A stretch of DNA of 10,332 nt from an uncultured Eubacteriales bacterium (GTDB taxonomy: Bacteria; Bacillota; Clostridia; Oscillospirales; Acutalibacteraceae): contig CAKTXU010000035.1 of the NCBI GenBank assembly GCA_934630995.1, positions 1-10,332 on the forward strand, read 5' to 3'. Under the pieces are notes generated by a model. That model was given only the letters and a program-made list of their open reading frames with translations. It was not told the DNA's origin and ran no database searches. Below, piece after piece: positions 1 to 6,055 of the stretch (positions within the stretch are counted from its first letter, which is position 1; each line of letters opens with the position of its first letter). The position numbers and the translations under genes were made by a program.

Positions 1-1604
1 CAACCGCCCAATATGCGCTGAAAAATTGGGAATCTCTTTACCGGCGTACCCTGGATTTCAAGGACGCGCTGTTTTCGTCCACCCTGCCGGAGGAGGTTAT
101 CGACGCTGTTTCCGCCAATTTGTCTATTTTGAAGAGCCCCACGGTCCTGCGGCTGGAGGACGGCTCCTTCTACGGCTGGGAGGGCTTGAACGAGCACGGC
201 GGAAGCTGTGAGGGGAGCTGTACCCATGTGTGGAATTACGCCTATGCGCTGCCCTTCCTGTTCCCGCGGCTGGAGCGGTCCATGCGGGAACTGGATTACC
301 GCTACAACCTGTGGGATAATGGACGCATGTCCTTCCGGTTACAGCTCCCTGTGGGGAGAAAACCAAATGAGTTTCACCCTTGTGTGGACGGGCAGATGGG
401 CGGCGTGATCAAAACCTACCGGGACTGGAAGCTCTTTGGGGACGACGGCTGGCTCAAGGAGTGGTGGCCGTCCGTTAAGAAGTCCCTCGAGTTTGCCTGG
501 AGTCCCGAGAATACGCACCGCTGGGACGCCGACAGAGACGGCGTGCTGGAGGGACGTCAGCACCATACCCTTGATATGGAGCTGTATGGCCCCAGCAGCT
601 GGCTGGAGAGCTTTTATCTCGGCGCCCTGAAGGCCGGGGCTGAAATGGCCGAACATGTAGGCGATGCCGACGCGGCCGCGCTTTATCGGAAGCTGTTTGA
701 GAAGGGTAGGTCCTGGTCGGAGGAAAACCTTTTCAACGGCGCCTATTTCGAGCAGCGGGTGGATTTGCGGGACAGTTCTGTATTGGAACCCTATGAGGAC
801 GTATACGCCCCCTATTGGAATACGGAGGCGGGGGAGATTAAATATCAGATAGGGCGGGGCTGCTCCATCGATCAGCTCTGCGGCCAATGGCACGCCAGTA
901 TAGCGGGACTCGGCCATCTGTTTGATGAGGAGAAAATCCGGACCGCGCTGCGCAGCCTTTACCATAACAATTTCAAGCGGGAAATGCGGCAGGAATGCAA
1001 CCCTTGCCGGAACTATTGCCTCAACGATGAAAGCGGCGCGATCATCTGCGATTATCCGGAGGGGGTGGAACAGCCGGTGGTGTCCGTTCCGTATGCCCAG
1101 GAATGCTGGCCCGGCTGTGAGTATGAGGTTGCCGCTCTGATGATAAGCGAGGGAATGATAAAGGAGGGGGTGGAGCTGGTCCGGGCCGTCCGGGATCGCT
1201 ACGACGGGGCCAAGCGCAACCCGTGGAATGAGATGGAATGCGGCAGCAACTATGCCCGCTCCATGGCAAGCTATTCTCTGATCCCGCTTATCAGCGGCTT
1301 TCAATTCGATATGCCGTCCCGGCGTATCGGCTTTTCTCCCCGGCGGTCCCGCGGTGAGCGCTTCCGCATTGTCTGGAGCGTGGACAGCGCCTGGGGAACG
1401 GTGGAGGCTGACGATGGAAAAACGGATATTCGGCTCCACGAGGGGGAGCTGCCGCTGTGCGCGCTGACGCTGCCGGAGCTTCCCGGCGATGCTTTACCGG
1501 CTGTGAAAATCGACGGCAAGGCCGTGACATATGCCCGCCGGGGTGATACAATCGTACTGGACGCGCCGGCTGTGGTGCGCGAGCGCGTATATGTTTGCTA
1601 CTGA
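1..1604 (+). CDS. GH116-family glycosidase (beta-glucosidase/glucosylceramidase-like), C-terminal part, 5' end outside window
   Basis: The reading frame is open from the first full codon at position 3 (TAQYALKNWE...) to TGA at 1602-1604, so 533 residues of a longer protein are visible. The family is recognised from SNLSILKSPT, CTHVWNYAYALPFLFPRLERS and DRDGVLEGRQHHTLDMELYGPSSW, typical of the GH116 catalytic (alpha/alpha)6 domain. By comparison with characterised GH116 enzymes, the Asp in HHTLDMELYGPSSW (codon 573-575) is the likely acid/base. The Glu in GGSCEGSCTHVWNYA is the candidate nucleophile, 121 residues earlier, which is plausible for the archaeal/bacterial branch. The last roughly 80 residues form a short beta-rich tail. 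The N-terminal beta domain lies off the left edge. GH116 enzymes cleave beta-glucosides or beta-xylosides with retention; the substrate here is unknown. A LacI-type regulator starts 27 bp downstream, suggesting a sugar-responsive operon. TTG at 120 would encode an internal residue, not a start. Confidence 0.88.
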   Translation, partial: TAQYALKNWESLYRRTLDFKDALFSSTLPEEVIDAVSANLSILKSPTVLRLEDGSFYGWEGLNEHGGSCEGSCTHVWNYAYALPFLFPRLERSMRELDYRYNLWDNGRMSFRLQLPVGRKPNEFHPCVDGQMGGVIKTYRDWKLFGDDGWLKEWWPSVKKSLEFAWSPENTHRWDADRDGVLEGRQHHTLDMELYGPSSWLESFYLGALKAGAEMAEHVGDADAAALYRKLFEKGRSWSEENLFNGAYFEQRVDLRDSSVLEPYEDVYAPYWNTEAGEIKYQIGRGCSIDQLCGQWHASIAGLGHLFDEEKIRTALRSLYHNNFKREMRQECNPCRNYCLNDESGAIICDYPEGVEQPVVSVPYAQECWPGCEYEVAALMISEGMIKEGVELVRAVRDRYDGAKRNPWNEMECGSNYARSMASYSLIPLISGFQFDMPSRRIGFSPRRSRGERFRIVWSVDSAWGTVEADDGKTDIRLHEGELPLCALTLPELPGDALPAVKIDGKAVTYARRGDTIVLDAPAVVRERVYVCY

Positions 1605-1631
1605 CTAGCGGAAGGGAACAGTGACTTAGAG

Positions 1632-2567
1632 GTGAAACGGATAACCAGCCTGGAACTGGCTGCGCTTTGCGGGGTATCCCAGGGAACAGTGGATCGCGCC
1701 CTCAACAACCGGCCCGGTATCAGTGAGAAGACCCGGCATCGGATATTGCAGGCGGCGGAGGAAAACGGCTATGTCAAGGATATGCGGGCCAGCAGCCTGG
1801 TTTCCGGAAAATCCGGCCTGCTGGGTCTGGTGCTGTTCGATTTGCGCAATGAGTTTTTTGCGCAGCTGGCCACGGCGGCGGAGGCGCGTGCCCGGGAGCT
1901 GGGATATACCGTCCTGCTGTTGCTCACAGAACGGGATCTCACCCGGGAACAGGATTGTATCCTCCGGCTGCGGGGAATGGGAGCGGACGGCCTGATTCTC
2001 TGTCCCATTGGGAAGGGACGGAGCTATGCGCAATGGCTGGCCGGGCAGGGACTTCCTCTGGCAACGGTGGGCAATCGGCTGTCCGAACGCTTCCCTCATG
2101 TTGGATTGGATGACGAGGCCGCCATGGCGGCCTGTGTCCGTCACACGGCGGAACGCGGCTACAGGCGCCTCCTCTATGTCTATTCCGCCAAACAGCAGGA
2201 GGGCAGCGGAAACATCGACGCCCAGCGGCGGCGGTATGAGGGATTTCTCAAAGCCTCTTCCGCTCTGCCGTTGGAAACGGCGCCGGTGACGGACAGCGGG
2301 TATATTGATGCCGTCTGCGCGCTCCTGAGTGGAAGTGAAACGCGCACGGCGGTTCTGCTGCCCAGCGATTACCAGGCGCTGCGGCTGCTTCTGGCCCTGC
2401 GGGAACGGGGAATAGAGGTTCCGGGTGAGGTGGGCGTCGTCGGCTTCGATAATATCGCTATGCTCCGGTACATCCGTCCGCGTCCTGCCACCGTCGGGTA
2501 TTCCATCGAGGCTATCGGCGCGGGCGCCGGAGAAGCCCTACAGCCAATATCACCACAACGGCTATGA
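1632..2567 (+). CDS. LacI-family transcriptional regulator, C-terminus lost at a rearrangement junction
   Basis: GTG start, with GAAGGGA at 1611-1617 as a rather distant ribosome site. No other in-frame start lies near the beginning. Residues 4-50 form a classic LacI helix-turn-helix (LAALCGVSQGTVDRALNNRPGIS, then TRHRILQAAEENGY). A hinge region (MRASSLVSGKSG) and a periplasmic-binding-protein-like sugar domain follow (GLVLFDLRNEFFAQL; VPGEVGVVGFDNI near the end). The protein matches the family up to YSIEAIGAGAGEAL (codon ending 2540). After that the frame runs into 3' yjbQ sequence and adds eight unrelated residues (QPISPQRL) before TGA at 2565-2567. LacI proteins usually have about 330-340 residues; this one has 311 and lacks the final strand and helix of the C-terminal subdomain. 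DNA binding may survive, but sugar sensing or stability is doubtful. The likely target is the adjoining GH116 operon, inferred from position only. Confidence 0.88.
   Translation: MKRITSLELAALCGVSQGTVDRALNNRPGISEKTRHRILQAAEENGYVKDMRASSLVSGKSGLLGLVLFDLRNEFFAQLATAAEARARELGYTVLLLLTERDLTREQDCILRLRGMGADGLILCPIGKGRSYAQWLAGQGLPLATVGNRLSERFPHVGLDDEAAMAACVRHTAERGYRRLLYVYSAKQQEGSGNIDAQRRRYEGFLKASSALPLETAPVTDSGYIDAVCALLSGSETRTAVLLPSDYQALRLLLALRERGIEVPGEVGVVGFDNIAMLRYIRPRPATVGYSIEAIGAGAGEALQPISPQRL
2526..2545. other. Breakpoint joining the LacI gene to the yjbQ remnant
   Basis: LacI homology (reading frame starting at 1632) stops near 2540. YjbQ homology (a different frame, codons such as 2539-2541 TAC) starts at about 2533. 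The bases around 2532-2540 read GAAGCCCTA. In the LacI frame this gives Glu-Ala-Leu, a natural continuation of AGEAL. Shifted by one base it gives Lys-Pro-Tyr, a natural start of the KPYSQYHHN segment. Both parent genes could therefore have carried this short sequence, which would fit a microhomology-mediated deletion. The exact position within this stretch cannot be fixed without the parent sequences. Confidence 0.72.
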
Positions 2568-2730
2568 GGACAACGCCGATGCCCATCTCAAGCGCACCGT
2601 CATGGGACGGGAGGCGGTGGTGGCCGTCACCGGGGGCCGGCTGGATTTCGGCACTTGGGAGCAGATATTCTATTACGAGTTTGACGGCAAGCGGGATAAG
2701 CACGCCCTCATTAAAATCATCGGGGAATAG
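2530..2730 (+). pseudogene. yjbQ: YjbQ/UPF0047 family protein, 5'-truncated remnant (C-terminal half)
   Basis: Frame 1 encodes KPYSQYHHNGYEDNADAHLKR, then TVMGREAVVAVTGGRLDFGTWEQIFYYEFDG and a KIIGE end, stopping at TAG 2728-2730. The patterns H-x-x-G/ED-N-x-x-A-H-L-K, GRLDFGTWEQI and EFDG are the signature of the YjbQ/UPF0047 family (sometimes annotated as secondary thiamine-phosphate synthase enzyme). Complete members have about 130-140 residues. Only about 65 C-terminal residues remain here, and upstream of 2530 this frame encodes nothing YjbQ-like. No ribosome site or plausible start introduces this half, so it is probably not translated as a functional protein. The frame does continue upstream within the LacI gene, but as non-homologous sequence. 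Its stop codon overlaps the ribosome site of the next gene, as expected of an original yjbQ-arsC-like operon. Confidence 0.85.
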
Positions 2731-2742
2731 GAGTGAAACGCC

Positions 2743-3105
2743 ATGCTTTTTCTGGAATACCCGCCCTGCTCCACCTGCCGGAAGGCCAAGACGTGGCTGC
2801 AGGAGCAGGGCTTCAGCTTTGAGGACAGGGACATCAAGGCCGACCGGCCGACGGTGGAGGAGCTCAGGCAATGGCATAGCCGGAAAGGCGGGGCACTGAA
2901 GCAGTTTGTCAACACCAGCGGCCTGGTGTACCGCTCTCTCGGCCTCAAGGAACGATGGGATTCCATGACCGAGGAGGAGCAGCTCGCTTTGCTCGCCTCC
3001 GACGGCATGCTGGTCAAGCGGCCCCTGGTGGTGACGGGCAACGTCGTGCTGGCGGGCTTCAAGCCCGCGGAGTGGGAGCAGGCGCTAAAAGGACGGATGG
3101 AATGA
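2743..3105 (+). CDS. ArsC/Spx-family thiol protein (arsenate reductase-like, YusI/MgsR type)
   Basis: 120 residues with ATG at 2743, preceded by AGGAG (2729-2733) that overlaps the yjbQ stop at a good 9-nt spacing. The N-terminus MLFLEYPPCSTCRKAKTWL is a thioredoxin-like beta-alpha unit with a CxxC pair (C9, C12). The middle carries NTSGLVYRSLGLKER, and the C-terminal part carries LLASDGMLVKRPLVV, with the Arg of the KRP motif typical of the ArsC/Spx fold (PF03960). The length is normal for the family. Members include glutaredoxin-dependent arsenate reductases and the RNA-polymerase-binding regulators Spx and MgsR. This form is usually annotated only as arsenate reductase family protein, and no ars genes lie nearby, so true arsenate reduction is not supported. 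It overlaps the next gene by 4 bases (ATGA), implying translational coupling. Confidence 0.9.
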   Translation: MLFLEYPPCSTCRKAKTWLQEQGFSFEDRDIKADRPTVEELRQWHSRKGGALKQFVNTSGLVYRSLGLKERWDSMTEEEQLALLASDGMLVKRPLVVTGNVVLAGFKPAEWEQALKGRME

Positions 3106-3656
3106 CAAGCTTGATTCACCGGGCGGCGGCCTTCGCGGCTGTAGCCCACGCCAGCCAGAAACGCAAGGGCTCGGAAACGCCGTATATCGCCCACCCCTGC
3201 GAGGTAGGGATACTCCTGAAAGGAGAGGGTGCCGAGGACGAGGTGGTCGCCGCAGGATTGCTTCACGACACCCTGGAGGATACCGCTGTCACCAGGGAGG
3301 AGCTGGTAAAGAGCTTTGGGCCCCGGGTGGCGGCGCTGGTGGAAGCCTGCTCTGAAGAGAAGGGCGCTCCCTGGCAGGAGCGGAAAGCGCACACCATCGA
3401 GGCGCTGGAAACCGGCTGCTCCTATGAGGTGATGCTGATTGTCTGTGCCGATAAGCTGTCCAATATGCGCAGCATCGCGGAAGATCTTGCCGTCTTGGGA
3501 GAAGCCCTTTGGGAGCGGTTCTTTCGCGGCCGGGCCGAGCAGGGCTGGTATTATCGTAGCCTTGTGGAGGCGCTTCGCCCATTGGCGGATCTGGACATGT
3601 ATCAGGAGCTGTCCGGGTTGGTGGCCGATGTTTTTGACAAGGAAAAGAAAGGATGA
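3102..3656 (+). CDS. Small HD-domain hydrolase of the RelA/SpoT (MESH1-like, small alarmone hydrolase) type
   Basis: 184 residues. ATG at 3102 overlaps the preceding stop as ATGA and has AAAGGA at 3087-3092 as ribosome site. An in-frame extension upstream to 2955 would lie wholly inside the arsC-like gene and is rejected. The protein starts MTSLIHRAAAFAAVAHASQK and carries the full H-HD-D metal site of (p)ppGpp hydrolases: H31 in TPYIAHP, H55-D56 in LLHDTLED (with E59-D60) and D117 in ADKLSN (with N121). QKRKGSETPYIAHP matches the RSH hydrolase substrate-side loop. There is no synthetase, TGS or ACT domain, and the length matches stand-alone small alarmone hydrolases such as MESH1. The inferred role is cytosolic Mn-dependent hydrolysis of ppGpp or a related nucleotide; members also act on NADPH, so the substrate is open. 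It sits 6 bp before the MIF-like gene. Confidence 0.85.
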   Translation: MTSLIHRAAAFAAVAHASQKRKGSETPYIAHPCEVGILLKGEGAEDEVVAAGLLHDTLEDTAVTREELVKSFGPRVAALVEACSEEKGAPWQERKAHTIEALETGCSYEVMLIVCADKLSNMRSIAEDLAVLGEALWERFFRGRAEQGWYYRSLVEALRPLADLDMYQELSGLVADVFDKEKKG

Positions 3657-3662
3657 GTTGCA

Positions 3663-4004
3663 ATGCCGTTTATCAACACAAAAGTGAACATGCCGCTGCC
3701 CGAGGAGAAGGAGGCGGCGCTGAAGGCCCGCCTGGGAGACGCCATCTCCTTGCTGGGAAAAAGCGAGGAGTGGCTGATGCTGAATTTTGAGGATAACTGC
3801 CGGATGTATTTTAAAGGGGAAAAGAGCAAGCCCATGGCTTTTGTAGAGGTGCTGGCTTTCGGACATATTGCCGATGGGGCCAGTGAACGGATGACCGCCG
3901 CGGTGACTCAGGCCTTTGTGGATGAGTTGGGCATTCCCGGGCCGAACGTCTATGTCTGCTATGGTGAAACCGGCCAGTGGGGCTGGAACGGCGGCAATCT
4001 GTAA
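3663..4004 (+). CDS. MIF-like tautomerase (macrophage migration inhibitory factor/phenylpyruvate tautomerase family)
   Basis: 113 residues with ATG at 3663, 6 bp after the HD-hydrolase stop. GAAAGG at 3647-3652 serves as ribosome site, so the genes are co-transcribed. The protein begins MPFINTKVNMPLP. After Met removal Pro1 would be the catalytic base of the tautomerase superfamily. LLGKSEEWLML places a lysine at mature position 32, as in MIF, and the C-terminus VYVCYGETGQWGWNGGNL carries the MIF hallmark GWN. Length and landmarks fit PF01187 rather than the shorter 4-oxalocrotonate tautomerases. The known activity is keto-enol tautomerisation of phenylpyruvate-like compounds; bacterial homologues in gut species have few established roles. 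No signal peptide is present. It is the last gene before the terminator at 4018-4051. Confidence 0.92.
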   Translation: MPFINTKVNMPLPEEKEAALKARLGDAISLLGKSEEWLMLNFEDNCRMYFKGEKSKPMAFVEVLAFGHIADGASERMTAAVTQAFVDELGIPGPNVYVCYGETGQWGWNGGNL

Positions 4005-4017
4005 TCGGACGATTTGC

Positions 4018-4051
4018 AAAAAAGAGGGAAGGCAGTGCCTTCCCTCCTTTT
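4018..4051. terminator. Bidirectional rho-independent terminator between convergent genes
   Basis: A perfect 10-bp stem is formed by GAGGGAAGGC (4024-4033) and GCCTTCCCTC (4037-4046) with a 3-nt AGT loop. On the + strand CTTTT (4047-4051) follows. On the - strand six T residues follow (A6 at 4018-4023). It can therefore end both the MIF-like operon and the GH32 gene, whose stop codon at 4051-4053 abuts the hairpin. Confidence 0.9.
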
Positions 4052-5637
4052 CAGCAGGATTCCAACATGGACAGCGTCAGTTTTTGCAGGGTGAGCGGCG
4101 CGTCTGGTTTGATTTCGGCGAAAGCCAGATTTTCATCCGGCAGACAGCCGTTGGCCATAAAGGCCTGCCCCTGGCCCGCGAAAATTTCCAGTGAGGTGGT
4201 ATCCGCCAGAATACGGAGTTCGATACGACCTTCATCGGCGCACAGCGGCAATGCTTTTTCGGGCTGCACGCTGTGAATGAGTGTTCCTTCCTGAGGGGCG
4301 ATCCGCAGGCTCTCCCCGCGCAGGCAAAGGGTGAAGGAAGCGGCGTCCGCGCCAACGACGAGGGACAGCTCACAGGCGCTTCCAGCAGCCATGGGCAGCC
4401 GCAGGGGGCGGACGGGCTCCACCGCCTTCTCCGCCAGATCAGCCGTATCCCGCCGGAGGGAAGCAAGCTCCTTGACGGGCCGGGCGCACAGGGCCGGCTC
4501 GCCGCCGACGGTACGCAGGGACATCTCGCAAGGGACGTTCATACAGGTGTTGAAGGGGGTATGGACCGTGGCAAAGGTGTTCCAAGCGATGCGGATACGC
4601 CGGGAGTCTCCCGGCGCTGCGGCGGCGAAGGTTTGGCCCGCATAGCTGTTTTCACCGTAGTGCAGGCGCTTTTCGCAGGTTTCCGGCACAAAGCGCTGCC
4701 CGTCGAAGCTGCCCACCATATACCGTTCAAAGGCGCCGCAGAAAACCCATTTTCTATTATTCTCGTCCCCATCCAGAGGCAGGGAATAAAAGTCGGGGCA
4801 TTCCCAATCCTCCGGCAGAACGACCGTCTGTAGACGCTTCCAGGCCGTCAGATTTTCCGAGCGGAACAGGGCGTATTCATGGCCGTCCAGATAGAGCGCC
4901 ATAATGTAGCAGTCCTCCGGCGGATAATACACGATTTTGGGATCCCGGTTGCCATCCGTGACACAGGGGAGGACGGGATTGCCTGCCCATTTTGTAAAAT
5001 GACTCCCTCCGTCGGTGCTGTAAGCCATGCATTGGGTGAAAGGACGGCCGGCGGACAGCGCGGAGGTGCCGCCCGCAGCGGTATAGAACAGCAGCAGGGG
5101 AGGACGGCCGTTTTCACCGAGTCCCGTCCGGTTGTCCCAATCCACTATGGCGGAGCCGGAAAACATGGTTCCCGTTTCATCGGGATACAGGACGGGCTCC
5201 CGTTCCTCCCAGTGGAGGAGATCCCGGCTGACGGCGTGGCCCCAGGTCATATTACCCCATTCCGTCCCGACAGGGTTATACTGATGAAACCGGTGGTAAT
5301 ATCCCTCATGCCAGATAAGGCCGTTTGGATCGTTCATCCAGCCCAGACGGGGGGTGTAATGGAGGCGGGGACGCAGTGGGCAGTCCGCGCCGGTCGGATC
5401 GGGTTCATCTGCCTCGCGCACCGGTACATCCATCTCCGGATCGGTCCGCAGGAGGAGGCTTCGTCCCCTGAACCTCTCCACCGAAATCCCCATCCATCTC
5501 TCTGGATGCAGGGCGTCCAAGCGGATATCCAGGTCGAGCAGCAATGAGCCGTTCTCCTCTTCAATCAAGAGCTTCTTTACATGGGCGGTGGAGCTGACAG
5601 GGAACAGCAGATAACGGCTGTCACAGTAAAAGGGCAT
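4051..5637 (-). CDS. GH32 family hydrolase (sucrose/levan/fructan hydrolase), intracellular
   Basis: 528 residues; ATG at 5635-5637 with a strong GGAGG (complement of 5646-5650) 8 nt upstream; TGA at 4051-4053. The five-bladed propeller motifs of GH32 are all visible: HYTPRLGWMNDPNGL with nucleophile D103, QYNPVGTEWGNMTWGHAVSRD, GTMFSGSAIVDWDN, NRDPKIVYY with the transition-state stabiliser D232, and WECPDFYSLPL with acid/base E279. A C-terminal beta-sandwich follows (from about 365 on; FCLR/SLEIFAGQGQAFM region). An N-terminal segment of about 90 residues precedes the catalytic domain (SRYLLFPVSSTAHVKKLLIE), resembling the extra N-terminal module of levanase-like GH32s. No signal peptide is seen, so action on imported sucrose-type sugars or short fructans is likely. 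YHRFHQYNP replaces the common YHLFYQYNP. No transporter or fructokinase is adjacent. It is transcribed alone from the promoter at 5697-5725. Exact substrate is undetermined. Confidence 0.93.
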   Translation of the reverse strand: MPFYCDSRYLLFPVSSTAHVKKLLIEEENGSLLLDLDIRLDALHPERWMGISVERFRGRSLLLRTDPEMDVPVREADEPDPTGADCPLRPRLHYTPRLGWMNDPNGLIWHEGYYHRFHQYNPVGTEWGNMTWGHAVSRDLLHWEEREPVLYPDETGTMFSGSAIVDWDNRTGLGENGRPPLLLFYTAAGGTSALSAGRPFTQCMAYSTDGGSHFTKWAGNPVLPCVTDGNRDPKIVYYPPEDCYIMALYLDGHEYALFRSENLTAWKRLQTVVLPEDWECPDFYSLPLDGDENNRKWVFCGAFERYMVGSFDGQRFVPETCEKRLHYGENSYAGQTFAAAAPGDSRRIRIAWNTFATVHTPFNTCMNVPCEMSLRTVGGEPALCARPVKELASLRRDTADLAEKAVEPVRPLRLPMAAGSACELSLVVGADAASFTLCLRGESLRIAPQEGTLIHSVQPEKALPLCADEGRIELRILADTTSLEIFAGQGQAFMANGCLPDENLAFAEIKPDAPLTLQKLTLSMLESC

Positions 5638-5652
5638 ACGCGATTCCTCCGT

Positions 5653-5663
5653 TCAACGATTGA
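5653..5663. promoter_or_regulatory. Short palindrome in the GH32 leader, possible operator
   Basis: TCAACGATTGA is a TCAA-N3-TTGA palindrome between the GH32 promoter and its ribosome site, a position where a repressor could act. LacI-type operators usually have an even-spaced centre with a CG step, so this is not a clear LacI site. Short palindromes of this size also arise by chance. Confidence 0.22.
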
Positions 5664-5696
5664 CTGCAAAATGTACGATAATCAGAAACCCTATAT

Positions 5697-5725
5697 ACTA
5701 TACCTGTTTCCTCTGCATTTTTCAA
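5697..5725 (-). promoter_or_regulatory. Sigma-A type promoter of the GH32 gene
   Basis: On the - strand, TTGAAA (complement of 5720-5725) is separated by exactly 17 nt from TATAGT (complement of 5697-5702), close to the consensus TTGACA-17-TATAAT. Transcription would start near 5690, giving a leader of about 50 nt before the ATG at 5637. The region is A/T-rich relative to the neighbouring genes. Confidence 0.75.
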
Positions 5726-5782
5726 TCATAATAAGCGTGATCTAGTGATTCATAAAAACTGTATATTTAATCCGCTGCAAGG

Positions 5783-5823
5783 CTTTTGACTGTCCGCAAG
5801 GCGTGCATGCGGACAGTCAAAAG
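5783..5823. repeat. Perfect 15-bp inverted repeat (long hairpin)
   Basis: CTTTTGACTGTCCGC at 5783-5797 and GCGGACAGTCAAAAG at 5809-5823 are exact reverse complements, separated by 11 bases. The hairpin has T residues on its 5' arm and A residues on its 3' arm, with no T-tract following on either strand, so it is not an ordinary terminator. It lies upstream of both flanking promoters. It could be a dispersed palindromic element, a protein site or a leftover of an inserted element. Confidence 0.85.
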
Positions 5824-5969
5824 ACGAGGCGGGAAAATCAATAGATAACTTTTACAAACCACTAACGGAAAATGGCGACATGTATTTGGCATGGTGAATG
5901 ACGCCGTCAGCAGCACAAGGTTTTCTGGCGGTTGGATGGGACTCCCGGACGATTCCCACAGTTTTCGGC

Positions 5970-5998
5970 TTGCAATCGTACCTGTAATCTGGTAAGAT
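5970..5998 (+). promoter_or_regulatory. Extended -10 promoter of the CotH lipoprotein gene
   Basis: TTGCAA (5970-5975) is followed by a 17-nt spacer and TAAGAT (5993-5998). TG at 5990-5991, one base before the -10 box, forms an extended -10 element. Transcription would begin near 6005, about 50 nt before the ATG at 6056. No sporulation-sigma-factor consensus was recognised, although CotH domains are historically linked to spores. Confidence 0.6.
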
Positions 5999-6055
5999 GA
6001 AATCAGTCTTTCGCCAGGAATTGGCATATTTCGGCTGTAAGGATGTTGAAGATAA

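Larger units (their letters stand above)
5641..6055. other. Noncoding divergent intergenic region between the GH32 and CotH genes
   Basis: About 415 bp with no convincing gene. Reading left to right it holds the GH32 ribosome site and leader, the GH32 promoter (5697-5725), an A/T-rich stretch to about 5770, a perfect 15-bp inverted repeat (5783-5823), a weaker hairpin (5903-5910 pairing with 5925-5932) and the CotH promoter (5970-5998). It ends with a leader of about 50 nt bearing AAGGA at 6039-6043. Open frames crossing it on the - strand have no recognisable protein and run into the CotH gene antisense. I recognise no known riboswitch class here. Confidence 0.6.

Noticed and set aside
120..122. 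TTG as the start of the GH116 protein
   Set aside because: The frame is open upstream to the window edge and encodes family-like residues (STLPEEVIDAVSANLSILKSPT), so TTG here is an internal Leu codon.
339..1439. Long open frame on the - strand across the GH116 gene (366 codons)
   Set aside because: It is antisense to a clearly recognised catalytic domain, has no family resemblance, and long antisense frames are common in GC-rich DNA.
2955..3101. Upstream extension of the HD-hydrolase gene
   Set aside because: It lies within the arsC-like coding region. Homology to RSH hydrolases begins only after the ATG at 3102, which has its own ribosome site and the ATGA overlap.
2673..4019. Open frame of 448 codons on the - strand spanning four + strand genes
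   Set aside because: It lies opposite the yjbQ remnant, arsC-like, HD-hydrolase and MIF-like genes, each with its own motifs and ribosome site. Its translation shows no recognisable domain.
4273..5547. Several + strand frames (up to 222 codons) opposite GH32
   Set aside because: GH32 on the - strand has all catalytic motifs, a promoter and a strong ribosome site; the + strand products are low-information shadow sequence.
5783..5823. Inverted repeat read as an intrinsic terminator
   Set aside because: The T residues are on the 5' arm and pair with A residues on the 3' arm. No T-tract follows on either strand, and no gene ends next to it.
5898..5987. Possible small protein of 29 residues upstream of the CotH promoter
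   Set aside because: No ribosome site precedes it, it has no recognisable homologue, and at this length an open frame is expected by chance. Kept only as a possible gene remnant.
5824..6055. Riboswitch (for example a c-di-GMP type) controlling the CotH gene
   Set aside because: I could not match the conserved bases of any class I know, and most of the region lies upstream of the predicted transcription start.
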